From: Apus apus
Lineage: Eukaryota > Chordata > Aves > Apodiformes > Apodidae
Direction: 5' to 3'
DNA: 64,000 nt
NCBI RefSeq assembly: GCF_020740795.1
Contig: NC_067287.1
Coordinates: 33,659,501-33,723,500 of the forward strand
A program made the position numbers and the translations under genes. Shown one piece after another: positions 41,253 to 53,896 of the stretch. Numbering within the stretch: position 1 is the stretch's first letter; each line of letters starts with the position of its first letter. Under the pieces are notes generated by a model that saw nothing but the letters and a program-made list of their open reading frames with translations, searched no databases and was not told where the DNA came from.

Positions 41253-41318
41253 CAACTGTTTTCTCATTATATTGTATTAGCATCCTGAGCTAATACAATA
41301 TCTGTGAATGGAGAGTTG
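41253..41318. other. Strong stem-loop, precursor-like
   Basis: ATATTGTATTAGC (41269-41281) pairs perfectly with GCTAATACAATAT (41289-41301) around the 7-nt loop ATCCTGA. Beyond a 5-nt bulge on the 3' side the arms pair again: CATT (41265-41268) with AATG (41307-41310), then a short TTCT/AGAG stretch, then CAAC (41253-41256) with GTTG (41315-41318). The whole is an imperfect hairpin of about 66 nt. No repeat family was recognised. The strand of any transcript is unknown. Confidence 0.6.
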
Positions 41319-41932
41319 AATTGTAGTTTGAGTAGTTTGAGTTAAACGCAGGGTTGCTTTAAGTACAAAACCATAAAAGCTATCATCATCCCATGCATCT
41401 AGAACAAATATTTGCTTCAGGAGCTTCTTCAGACTTTCAGCATCCTGATCTGCATACACTTAAAATAGGTAATTCGTCACCACAGTGCTCATGATGTGTT
41501 CCTGATAGAAAGTGTTAAGAAGTTAATTCATTCATCTTTTACTGAACTCTGACGTATCTAATTCCAAACTTCAGCATCAGACTTTCATTTCATTATTGTT
41601 AATTGCTCAGAATTAATGAATATTTAGGTTATTATAAGTCAGAGGGAATGTTGTTAGTAATTAAGATGCAGTAGCTTATCTGATGTGCTTTTACTTGTAT
41701 GTCTACTTGATAACTTGCCTAAAAGTAATTGGCTTGTGTATTTTATCTGTATTTCTTGATTTCATTTTGGCGACCGAGAGATGACACACAGCTTGGAAAC
41801 AGATTACATCTAAGCCGCTGTTCTATATGGTATGAAGGCAGAATCTTACAAAATGTTTGTCCCTGGAGCTAAAAACACCCATCCAAAAGTGTACTGAAAA
41901 CATTTTTTTAGAAATTAATTTTGGAATAGTGA

Positions 41933-41941
41933 GGGGGGGGG
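41933..41941. repeat. Poly-G run (G9)
   Basis: Nine consecutive G in an AT-rich setting. Simple homopolymer, with no associated motif. Confidence 0.9.
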
Positions 41942-44900
41942 AAATAGTTATTGCCAAGTGAAAACAAAAGTTAGGGAAAAGAGAAAAAATCCTTCATTAA
42001 ATAATAAATAAACAGGCATATCTAGATGTCATATATTCCATAGCTGTAGTCGGAAGGGCACTGAGAATAATGCGTCCTGATCTACATTCTGCTTGTCACT
42101 GCAAAATAATGTGATATGTTCCTGCTGGTTTCTCTTTAAAGCTGTTGTAGAGAGATGTTTCAAAAAGGTGCTTACAGTCCTTTTATGCTCCTTTGTTTGG
42201 CTAGAACTGCATGTACATTGCTGCCATGATGGGTAACCTGGAGCTTCAGTGGTGATTTGGGGTGCAGAAAAAGATAGCAGCTTAGGCTTCAGTAGCAGCC
42301 ACGAATACCAGACTGAAACCACTGAGCTTTGTGATTAGACCGAGTGTAAAAGAAAACACGCTTTCCTGGAGCTGTTTCTCATGCGTGGAACCAATCTCTC
42401 TGGCCTCTGTTTAGATTTTTACATGGTGCATGTGTTTTAGGGACTTACCATGTGTGGGTTTGGAGTCTTTGTATTAGGCATATGTGTGTATTAAGAAGGG
42501 GACCCAAAATGGATTTCAGAGTTCGTGTAGTTTAGTGTTTTTGAAGCAGATGAGTGTGAACTCTTTCATCACCAGTCTACCAGCTATAAATGAAATACTA
42601 ATATATTTTATGAAGAATTTCCAAATTAGCATATGTTTTCCACTGCACTATCTAATTGATACAGGCCATTAATAGCTACAGTCTTGTTGGTATTTACATT
42701 TTTTGGACTGGGATATGTTTGAGAATGGAGGAGAATCTGGAGCCAGTGTGGGGGAACAGCAAAATAACACCTGACCTTCCTCAGCAAAAAGTACTCTAAT
42801 GTCTGTAAAGAAGCTGAAGTTCTTGAAAAAGTTTCATCTGTTCTGCAGAGGAAAAATTGTGCTTCAGAGTGAAGCTGAAGTTGTGAGTATATTTGGTTCA
42901 GTTTGTTTATTTGAGCATCTGGAAACATCTATACTAGACACGTACAGACATTTAATATGGCTCATTAGATGTTCACAGCATCAGATTATAAGTTACTGAG
43001 GAGAATCAATTCAGAGCAAAAATATGCACAGAGATTTTCTAATTTAATGATTTTCTTGATGTTACGGATTATTAGAACAGACTAGAAATACAATGAAGCA
43101 TCAGAAGTTCTGCTTATTGAGCCAAACTTTTGTTCATTTCTACAGGAATGTTCAACTGTTCCATACAGTACAGCACAGCAGATTGCAGCTTGGGAGGAAT
43201 AAGGGAATGGTGGCCTTACCACTGTGGACAATCACACCTCCCCTCTTCTCCCTCTCCCCACCATATTCTCTTTACTGCACTCTGATAGAGCTTTAGTCTT
43301 TCCTGATCTGGAAAGAGGTCATGGCCTGACAGACACCAAAAGGGACCCAGAAGTCACAATGCAGAGAAGGGAATGAGGTGATGGATCAGAGAGGACAATC
43401 TTTTTACTTGTTTTTTTTCTCTCCATTTTTCTTACTCTATTGTTTTCTCAAGCTCTTCTCCCTTTCCTGTTCTCCATATAGTTTCTCAGTAGTCTGCATG
43501 AATTAACCCATTTCATGGTGTGGTTCTTTCAGAGTTTTCTTACAAGTTTCTAGATGCTTTGCAGTGGGGGTATGATGGAATTGCTAGATTGGGATTTGTT
43601 TCATGCTGATGGATTCTGAGTAACATGAAAAAGGAACTCAAGCTTGTCATGAGTTAATATCACATGTGGTAAATCTGTACTGCCCAAACATTTTTTAAGT
43701 AAGTTTTCTGAGAATCAGTGTTGACTTCTGAAAACCGTGTTGAAGTTTGGGGTTACAAAATGAAGAGACATTTGTCATAATGTTAAGAGACGGCATGTGT
43801 CTGCTTTTCATTCCTACTCAGTGATCACTTGTATATTATTATGTATTAATACACATAGGTGATTATGCATGTAATTAAACTCATTAAACTAGAGACATTT
43901 CCTCATTCAGTAGGGACCTATTCGTACCACATCTCTTGTATGTTTTCAGTAGTTCTGATGTGAATAGAATTTAGCAGGTGGGGAATCTCTTAACAGAAAC
44001 TACCGAACAGAGCTATTTAACAGAGGGACTTTTTGTCATGTAGCAATGACACAATTCCTAAAATGGCAAAATATGATGTAAAAATATTTTTGTCTTGTAA
44101 AGACAAGGTGCTCACTGAACACAACCAAAAGACTGAAGTTATGTAGCCTCTTAGCTTGCTGGTAACTACCATCAAGCATAGAATAAGCCATGTTTTGGGG
44201 GAAGATAAAAATTGAAGTTGTTCATGGAGTAAAATATTTAATACTGTTTTTAAAAAAGTAACCAAATATTCTGCATTAAATAAACCAAAGATTAGAAACT
44301 CTTCACAGAAGACATTCCAAAGCAGCGCTGCTACCTCTCTTCAGGTCAAGTTTTCTGAAAGATCACTTGTGTTTTGCACCTTTTTCTCCCTGGCTTGCAT
44401 GTTGCTCTGTGCCTTCGTCAAGTTTTTGTTCTGTTGTTCCATTTGTCACGTGTCTTTGACAGAAGGAATACTGACTACTTTGTTGAAAATCAGAATTTTT
44501 CCCTACTGTTTGGAAAACTCAGCAAGTCCTTGCTGTTATGCAGCAATATGTCTTGAAGGAGAGCCAACCACAACCCAAAAGGCCTGGTGAAGTGCTTACT
44601 GTTCATTTATTTGAGGAATAAGTAAATCTACATTGTCTCTGTTGTATATTCAGCAAATAGTTTTCCAATAAAAGCAAAGACACAAATCATAGTAATCTTT
44701 CTCAGATGCATTGACTAAACTATTGGCCCTGTTTTTGGTGTTTTTCCTTCCTGGAGGGTCAATCAGTAGTAGTAACATATATCACTGTGTTAATCTAAAA
44801 AAATTGCAAGGTACCTGATACATTCATATTTTATAGCACTATTATTTTAGTCTTTTAAGTGCTGGATGACAGGTAATAGTAGACAGCTTTGAAGAAAGGA

Positions 44901-46205
44901 GCCAAAGACCTTCCAAAACCTCACTAAGTAATTGATATTTTGTACTAGCTGTATTTTTCCCAAACTGTTTAGTTAAAATTGTTTTGAGGGATTTATCAAA
45001 ACTAAGTCACTACTGGTTGCAGCTCCATGTTCCAAAGGGAATTTTTAGCTGACTGAAGATTGGTAAGACCCACTGTCTGTGAGAAAAACATCTGCAAATT
45101 TCTAAAAGCCTTCTGTTGATGACTGTGGCTTTTTATTCACAAAGCCATAAAGCAGTCTCGGGAAGTTGTAGGAATTATTGTGGACTCGATCATTACATAA
45201 GTTGACTATAAAATATATTAATTAGATGTTCACTTTGGCTTGGTATGTCACTTTTCCTCCCCTTAATGCATTATTTACTTTTTAATATCAAACTGTGAAG
45301 TGAGGTTTATTTTCCACAGTACCCTTTGTTCTCACCTGAATGATTTTGCTGTTGGTGATGCCCTAGCTTATTAAAAAGCATGGGATGCTTTCATTAAATT
45401 GGTATTGCTGACACCACCTGGTGCTTTCCTCTTAAAATTATTTCTTAAAACCGTGTATTCTTAAGTCAGCAAAAATTCTGCTACCACAGCACTTCTTGAT
45501 TACACCTTTTATTTCTCAAATTGTCAAACCTGCTTCATCCCAACCTACAACATGAAATGGTATTTCTCCTTTTCATCAAGTCTGATTTTACAGAGAGAGT
45601 CTCTCTGTGCTTTTTGCAACAATAAACAATATTGAATCTTTTGGGAGAGCAAAGGCAAAAATAATGAAAAAATAAGATTAAGGTCATGTGATGCCTTTAG
45701 GTATAAGTAATGGAAGGGGAAACATAACTCAGTAAGGATTTTTTGGTACCAATATCATATTCCTGCCTGTTATCCCCAGTGCTTTTTTTCTCTCAACATC
45801 CCTGTCTGTTTGTGGTTTCCAGCCCTGTGTCCTATTTCAAGGGTGGCTGGAGAGTGAGTGTTGGTAGACAGAGAATTGTCTGAGGACTCTTTGTGCAAAG
45901 AGCAACACTTGAAAAAGCTGGGGTTTATATAAGATATGGTTTATATATACAAAAATAGGTATGTTTTTTAGAAGCCATGAAATGTTCAATAGTTTCATTA
46001 CAGCACTGAAGATTTTATATTCCATGTTTAATGATTCAGAGGGAGACGAGTTTGTGTGTCTCCTCTCTGGTTTTGTACGATGCTCTTGGATTTTGTGTGC
46101 TTAAAATTACTTAATAGGAACCTATTAATAATGCAATAACTTTTAAAAACATCTGAGATCTGGAGGTTCTGTCAAAATCTAAAGAGTTGGCAGAGTTAGC
46201 TTTCA

Positions 46206-46409
46206 TCAAGCAGTTAATGGGGTTCCCTCAGGAAAAAAACTGGTTTGCTGTGCTTCTTGATACACTTTTTTACCAACTTTCTCCTCTGGACGTAGCTTGT
46301 TTACATTCATCTCTAAGGCTCTAGCTCTCTTAGCATTACGTGGCTGAAAGAAGTTCAGAGACGGCTCACCGCCTTGTTTTGATTTCTTCTGGGGCTCAAG
46401 TGAGCACAT
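46206..46409 (-). other. Coding-like open segment (unassigned)
   Basis: A 67-codon minus-strand frame starting at a true ATG (46409) and ending in TGA. It is rich in K, R, E, Q and N and includes NFFQPRNAKRARALEMNVNK. Several CpGs lie within about 150 bp. In-frame stops lie just upstream, so if it is an exon it would begin at an acceptor such as CAATAG|ATG or GAGCCCCAG|AAG. I do not recognise the protein. Purine-rich non-coding DNA can mimic this composition. Confidence 0.25.
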
Positions 46410-47688
46410 CTATTGCTTGTGTCAAGGATTTGCTGTTCAACCTCAAAGTTAGAGTGAACTAGAAGGGAAACAATCTACTACTGATGTTGCAGGTTTCCCA
46501 GTGACCTCAATCCCAAGGAAGGAAATTATTTTCTCTTGGCTAAGCTCTGTCTCCAGCAAAAATGTGACATACACTTTCATGCCAAGTCTGTTGATGTAAA
46601 TAGAAAGAGCTCCATTGATTTACATGGGATTTGAATCAGGTACTTGTAAGTGGTGTTTTGAGAAAAAAAGGCAATCACTAAACATTTTGTGAACTTGTGG
46701 AAGCAGCTGGAGTGAATTTATTTTGTACAGATTTTAGTTACCTGATGCTGTGGAGCCAGAGATAAGATGAAGTACTCTTTGTTGTTCATCTGAATTATTG
46801 CAATGGCTCTGGTACAGAGGAGCTGAGTAACCAATTAAATGTTACATGATTTCACAGGTTGGGTCTTCGAACACCATTAATGATGTGGGGAAATACCAGG
46901 AAATTAAAACTGCCTCTTCTTGCACTTGGGGGTGTCTCTAAATTGTGAGAGATGGAAACTGAAAATAGCTGCTCTGTGATGCACTTGCCAATTATACTTA
47001 AGTTTGTGTGTTCATTAGTTCTTATTATTTTCTTTAAAAAACACAAACATTCTTTTGAATTTTAACTTTTTCTTCAGCAGCGTTGGTATAATCTTGCCTC
47101 TGCTTAGATTGAGAGGGATTGAATAATCTGTCAGGACCAGTTACAGAATGGACTATGTAGACTTTACATCCTTGTGAAATGAGCAAGACCCTAAAACTGA
47201 GCTTTTTGAATAGTGACTTTGCTTTCAATAGGCTGTTACAGCACCTCTGGGTACAGGCCAGGAAATAATTTCTAAATTTCAGTCAATTTCTTAGAGCTGA
47301 TAAGCTGAAAAATGAAGTTCTAAATGTAGTCATTAAGATTATACTATGTAGTTATGCAGTAATGTTTTTATAACTGAAGTGAAAGATCCTTCATTTGAGT
47401 TTCCGTTTTAATTGTATTTATTAGGTCAATTTAACAGATTAGAGCTTTGTACACCAAGGAGCTGCTCTCACTGATGTTACTGGTGTGTTACCAGCTCTTG
47501 TGTGTCACGCTGTGAGGCAGTAGGTAAGGTCTTGGTAAGGCCAGAGCTGCATCTCTGAGAACATGGAAGGATGTTGCTGCAACTCACCCTAGGATACGTA
47601 CCAGGCTGCTTGGGACAGGATTACCTCCAGTTCCTTGAAAGGTCAGATACAAGCCATACCTTGTGTTTCAAGGGGAAAAAATAAAAGA

Positions 47689-47838
47689 AAATTAAAAAGC
47701 AACCAACCAAACCCAAAAGAAACCACAACCTTCCCTCTTTCCCCTCCCCCTCCTCCCCCAACCCCCCAAAAAAAACCCCAACAAAAACCAAAACAGCAAA
47801 ACAAAACCACCCAAAAAAACCACCACCCAAACCTCACA
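47689..47838 (+). repeat. A/C-rich low-complexity tract
   Basis: About 150 bp almost purely A and C (with one C/T-rich block), in irregular CCAAAC, CCACC and AAAACC units. Open frames on both strands here (for example a G/F/W-rich minus-strand frame, 47621-47830) are products of the low complexity and are not genes. Confidence 0.9.
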
Positions 47839-50169
47839 TACCTGTGTCATAAATAGGAAAGGAGACTGATGGAGGTTATGCCCTTTATTGAATTGGTTTA
47901 TGGAAGTGGGTAATGAGCTGTCCCTATTCTCCAGTTGACTCTTGGTGCAAATCCCCATTTACCTTGGCGACTTTGTACTCAGCTCCTCACAGAATCTATT
48001 GCCAAATGAGTTCATCTGACACGTGCCAATTTTTAAACCTCTAGAATGTGTCTTAGGCCTCCAACAGATTTCAGTACACCTCCATGGCTACTGCAGTTCA
48101 GATTGTGCTCCTGTCTGCTCGCTCATTTTTACTTTTTCGTCAGGTTGTTACTGGTCAGGTTGAGGAAGGCACATGGAGCTGAATGATTTACCATGCGGCT
48201 CTAGTGCCAGGAAGTATTTACATTTTAGCTGTACATACTTACAGGTGCCCAGACCTCTGTGTTATAAGTGAAAGGTATTTTGCTTAACTTTTTTCAGAAG
48301 TAATGACTAGTTATAGTAGATGCACATGAAAAAGAAATATTTAACTGAAACCAAGATGTGTATATTTAAAATGAGAATAATGTTTTAAACTCGGTTGTGA
48401 GAAGGGGTATAAAGTGTTGGGCCTGACTAGGAAGAAGGGAGAAGCTCTTTTTCTTTTCATGGCTGGCTAGCTCTGTGAGAGTGACCTTTAAACTATATTG
48501 TCCATTAGCAAGATGTAGTTGATACCAGGAAAGTATTTGTTGCAGGCTTTTGTGACTCTCAGCATAGCTGGGGTGTTGCTGCTAAGCAGCAACTCTCTCT
48601 GTTGCAAGATCTGTGTTGAGCTCAACGAGCACACTGGGATAAGTTTAACACCCACAAGCATTGGTGCAATTTTTCTCTACCCAGCCAAGTAAGTGTTTGG
48701 TTTTGGTTTTGCCTTTACATCATGCTTGTACACTTGCTTGGGTTAGCTGTGGGACACACATTGTTTCACTTCAGATGAGATGTCCAGAGAAGTGCATGTA
48801 CACAGGTGAAAGCTGTGGCGTAGCAGAATGTTGAAGTGCGAAATAATTACAGTAATCATAAAGACTTGAACTTTATATTAGGTTCAGTTGCTCTTCAGCC
48901 AAAACAGAGCAAAGATGCACAATCAAAATCCATCCTGTAAACGTGGTTTAATTCATTCATAATCACTCCATTTTTTAGGGGATAAAATTTTAATTAGAAA
49001 GGTGGATTTGTCTGGCCATGTGCTTTGGTGAGTTCTTTCTTCCTTGCTTGATAAAATATTTAGAGAAAGAAGACTAAGCTTAAGGTTTTCAGAATTGAAC
49101 TGATTAGGAAAAAATTAAGTTTCTTTTTTTTTAACAAACTATTTTGTTCTAGGACAGGATATGGGGGTTTTGATAGGATTTGTAGGGATAAGTTGTTGTA
49201 GAATGGGGAAGGAAGTGGTTTATTATGGATAAATAAAAATATCTTGAAGGAAGATTTAATGAGGCTATTTTTATTAAAATGTGTGTCTGCCAGGAGGTTG
49301 AATACTTAAAGCTAAGCAAGAATTGAAACAAATGTCAGAGGTTTATAAACCCTCATCTCTTTGCTGGATTTTGTATACTCTATATTCAGTCCAGATGATA
49401 TTAAAAATAAACATCTCCCTGGGGAATATATACAACTGAAACAGTTTCTGCTAGTTTGGTTCTGTTTAGCATTATTGGACCACATTTTTAGATGTTGCTG
49501 GAAAAAAACCCCTGCAGATGTGAGTCTGTGCCTTTGTGTTAAAACTTTCAGCAAGCATAGCCCTTATTACTAAACTTCTTGCACAATGTAATGCTTGTGG
49601 CTGTGAAGGGTGCTCTAGTGTGAGAAGTTCGGGTGTATTCTCACCTCAAGGAGAAATATGCTGCTCTGAGATGCCTGAGTGTTCAGTTGAGTTTGTTTTT
49701 TTGGTTTGGGGTTGTTGATTGGATTTTTTTATTTCATTGAGTACAGAAACAAACCAGGCAAAAAAACAACAGTTAGCTGCAGCAGGAGGAAAAGTGAACA
49801 GGCTCATGGCTGTGCTTAGAAAAATGAAGAAATCTGGATTTCACACTCCCTTCCTCACTCCGGCCTTGACAGTCTTCCTTCAATTAGCAAAAATTATCTT
49901 CAACACATTGTGGAGCTGCTCAACTGCCAAAATTTGATTCTACTCTCAGACAAAACCTTCAGGCACTGCTGTGGTGTTTTCCAGGCCTAGGACCTCAGTG
50001 TTCTAGTTTCTACACTGTAAAATATTTCCAAATCACATATTTCTGTGCCTACAGAGGCATTCCCGTTCATTCAGTGAGAGCTTTGCCTGATAATGCTAAT
50101 ATTCATTTCTTTCTCTAAGTGACAAGAACAGACTATCTGAAATGTTTGTTTTCTTCCATTTGCACAGTG

Positions 50170-50690
50170 TCACACTATCGTTCTGGTTGGAAAAGACCTT
50201 CAAGATGATTGAGTCCAACCACTACCCTAACTTTGCAGCATCCACTACTGAACCCTGTCCCCTGGCACCACGTCTGTTGTCTTAGATGTCTCCAGGATGG
50301 TGGCTCAGCTGCCTCCTCAGACAGCCTGGATCAGCCATTTCAACTCCTGTCCCAGAATAGAACAACCACCAATTTCACACTGCTTCCCTGGGGAGACTAT
50401 TCCAGAGCTCCACCCCCCTCTGAGTGAAGAATTTTTTCCTGATGTCCAACCTAAACCTCCTCCTGCACATCTTCCTACCATTCCCTCTGGTCCTGTCATT
50501 GGTCACTAGAGAGAGGAGGTCAGTGCCTACTCTTCCTCCTTCCCTAATGAAGAAGCAATAGCTGTCATGAGGTCTTCCCTCAGTCTCCTCTTCCCCAGGC
50601 TGAACAGACCAAGTTCCTTTAGCTGCTCCTCACACACCATCCCCCCTAAACCCTTCAACCTCATGGCCCTCCCCTGGACACTCTTTATAA
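50170..50690 (-). mobile_element. CR1 LINE fragment with extra internal segment
   Basis: The plus strand starts TCTGGTTGGAAAAGACCTTC and GAGTCCAACC, the reverse complement of a CR1 3' end, and runs through CTCAGTCTCCTCTTCCCCAG to CCTCATGGCCCTCCCCTGGA, all typical CR1. The copy is therefore on the minus strand and lacks a clear octamer tail. Between about 50325 and 50405 it carries an additional segment of roughly 60-70 bp that I cannot place in the usual CR1 order. The usual TTCCAGAGCTCC block follows it. Inactive and 5'-truncated. Confidence 0.92.
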
Positions 50691-53600
50691 GGGTCATTGC
50701 TCATAAGCAAATGTACTTTTTATTTGGTTATGTTTTAGTACAAGGGGGGAGAATGGTAATTTTCTAGCAACAATTAAAAAATAATCCGAATACAGAGTTA
50801 GGTGGGGAACTAAATGCTGTTTGCAAATGCTTTTTCTCCACTTCGATGGAAGCCAAATCCGTGCATCTGTTCTTTTGCTGATTCACACACTAAGAGTTTT
50901 AATTTGTTAGGCAATCCATATGATAGAAGTTAAGAGATTTAATTTTCTATCTTGACTCGCAGGTAGTCATCTTTCAATAGATGGGAGCAGCCTGTGAAAT
51001 AGTTGACTTGGAGTCTGATGTGGCCGTAAATCCAATTGCATCAATGAATTTTGCTGCACGAAGAACAATCGATGCTAAGTTGATAGAACATTGGTTATCC
51101 CCGAAATTTCTTTGGGATCTTTTCCCAAACTGGCTGGTTATGAGTTCATTAGAAGTTAAACTGTTAGATGTGTTTTTCTGCCACTTTCTAATGAGACAAG
51201 ATGTGCATGTTTTCAGAGGGTAATGAGAAAACTAGAGCGTGTGGAGTGTGAAGCACACACAGGGCCCCTTGGTGATTTCATGGTGTCTCACTGCATCTAC
51301 CTAGAAGGGAAAATGCTCTTGTCTTTATATATAAAATTAATTCGAAAGCTTCTAATTTGCTAGTTGCATCAAACTATATTTAGTAGTTAAAAAAAAGTAA
51401 CTTCACACTGCAAGATGAAATTATCCACAGTAGTGAAGATGTTGCAGGCCAGAGCATACAATAAAGCTTCACTGTCACATTAGTTTCTTGGGTGAGACTT
51501 TGTTCAAGCTGAAGCACAGGATGAGGAAGGTGCTAAATGCTTCCTTTTGTTACTTTTCTTACATGACTTTGTAGTTTCAGTAAGTGCTTTTTTCACCTGC
51601 TTTTCAGACAAATTAAAGGGTCAAGTACAGAGATTCAGTTCTAACACAAAGACAGAATAGTTGTGTGAGAGGACTAAGAAGGGAGAAAATATGAGCTTAA
51701 GGTTTTTGAATATTAAAGCTGTCATCTATGCTTATTGTTCAGACCAGACTTTGAGGTACTGTCCAAAGCAGAATGAATTCAGGCTTTTACCAATCCTTGC
51801 ACGTTTCCTGTGTCTGAAGTTTTAATATTCTTTTGCTTTGTTTATACTGATTACAATCATTCCTATAAAATCATTGTTGTAGTTTTGTTCAAAATGAATT
51901 TTTTGAAACAGATATCAGAAGATTTTATAGAACATAATTTTCACTGTGCCCCCATTGAATAAACTAGAAAGTCATCAGTATTCCTGCTGTTCACCTCATT
52001 ATCCAGTGGTGTCCACTCACTGCTTTATCAAATTGAGCTGCTTGACTTGGAAGTACCATCAGCATGACTGGTGCCTGATTTTGAAATCCATTTATTGCCA
52101 AAAACACACACAGCCCCTTCCTGTGAGAAACTGCCAGCACAGCTCTCTGCAGCACTGTGAATCCAGGGCTTCAAATGCACTAAAATCTCAGTGTCAAGAA
52201 TGTACCTCTGTTTCACTGAGGCCACAAATACACAGAAGTGGAATATGGTATTACATTGAGCAGAGGCTTCCCTGTTCTCTCAGTGACTCTAAAACAGTCA
52301 AGAAATCTGCAACATTGAAGCTGGGAGAGCAGATGGTTCCAGTAGTTTATCAACTGAGTCTTTCAAGAAATATGTCCCTGTTTGTCAGGAAACATGAGTG
52401 TATTGACAGCTTCAGAAAAGTGACTTATCTGGATAACATAGCTTTAAACCAGGCAAGGTGCATATTATTTCACTAACATTTCAACCCTGCTTGGTTACTG
52501 GAAATGTTAACTACTCTTCTGTGTGTACTGTGTCCAAAATGTAATGTGTCCCTTTTCAGGTAACTCTTTTTAAGAAGGTTTTGTTTCCTTGGCTTTCAGC
52601 AAGCCTGTTTTCATGCCCCAAACAACTGAAATTTTATTTCTGTTGGCTGGATTAATTACTTTCAAAATGGACCATGCTTCTGTGATTTCCACAACATCAG
52701 TGAGTTCTTGCCAAATTAATTTTCTGTTTGTAGATGGTCCATTAACCATGGTCCAGAAAGCCTCTGTCCCCCAGGAAAATATGCAAGCAGCACATATACT
52801 CTTGCTTTGCTGTGTTGGAACAAGCAAATAGAGAATAAATACATCTGCCATCAGGTTGAATCCAGGCAGTTTTCCAGTTTGTCTCTAAATTATCAACAGC
52901 CTGAAAATACTTTACTTGCTTCTGTTGCCTTTTGAATTCACTTATTTCAACTACCAATGGCAGGTACATTCTACATAGCATTGACCAAAACAGCATCACT
53001 GGCAATCCTTGCAGTAAATGAAAGTTGTCTTTCCTAGAAGTCAAGGCAAGCCCAGGTGAAGGGAAATAACAACTTGTTATGGCACTTTCTGAGAAACAAC
53101 TGCAATTCCTAGGAGGATAAAACCCATTATACAGAAGAGACAGCAGTGTTTTCTGAAATCATATAAAGCGTTTTTTGAGGCTTAAATAATTTTCACTTTC
53201 ATCAGCAGGTAATTTTCCTGATTTCCTCGGCTTCTGCCTGCTTATGGGCCAACACAATAGCTTTCAGTCTATGTTAATCTATTCAAATCTTGGAATAAGC
53301 TGTAAACCTGTTTTACCATCTCTTTGTTTCTTTTACAATCTTTAACCTCTGCCAAGATGAGGCATGACAACATCTAATGCTGGAGCAGCTTAACAGCTGC
53401 AGGAAGTTTAAAGCTTTGCAAGACATCTTCAGAGAGGCCAATGCTACTTTATTATGTACTTTAGAGCAATTTATTTGATTCTGTGAACAAAACTGATCAT
53501 AAACAGCATGGGAACAGTTTTCTTACAGCCAAGCAACAGTAATTGTTTCCTAGAAATTTTTCTGGTTTCTGACCTGGCTCCAGTTTGAAAGATGAGAACA

Positions 53601-53695
53601 GAGGAAATACGTGGCTGGCAACCTCTTGATGAAAATGGATCATAGCTTTTTGTTTTTCTTTACAAGACTAAAAAAATGTTCCCCTTTTTCAGAGG

Positions 53696-53730
53696 AAAAA
53701 AACAAACAAACAAACAAAAAAACCCAAACA
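53696..53730 (+). repeat. (AAAC)n tract
   Basis: Poly-A leading into four to five AAAC units and then AAAAAAACCC. A simple repeat of the same A/C flavour as the longer tracts elsewhere in the window. Confidence 0.9.
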
Positions 53731-53882
53731 TTTTACCACTGTGTAACAGAACTGCAGCACTGGTGTAGTGCCAAACAAGAGGGGAGGTGGCAGAAGATAG
53801 CATGAAGAGTAGAACACATTTGCCAGAAAGTTGTCCCACTGCTTGAAAGCAGAGGTTTGCTGGGCTTGCTTTTCCGGACTGT

Positions 53883-53896
53883 ACACACACACACAC
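53883..53896 (+). repeat. (AC)7 microsatellite
   Basis: Seven uninterrupted AC units after GT. Short dinucleotide microsatellite. Confidence 0.9.

Larger units (their letters stand above)
36796..50169. other. Long non-coding stretch with candidate signals
   Basis: About 13.4 kb without an established gene. It holds a 21-nt palindrome (36847-36867), an exon-shaped plus-strand segment (38859-39003), a 13-bp hairpin (41269-41301), a G9 run (41933-41941), a 19-nt palindrome (45590-45608), a coding-like minus-strand segment (46206-46409) and an A/C-rich tract (47689-47838). The 143-codon plus-strand open frame at 38424-38855 has no recognised domain. Confidence 0.5.

Noticed and set aside
47621..47958. 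Long G/F/W-rich and P/T/Q-rich open frames on both strands
   Set aside because: They arise from an A/C-rich low-complexity tract that lacks stop triplets, with no sign of coding.
52570..53044. Overlapping minus-strand frames that might be a broken retroviral pol
   Set aside because: I looked for reverse transcriptase, RNase H and integrase signatures and saw none. Tryptophan-rich wording alone is not evidence.
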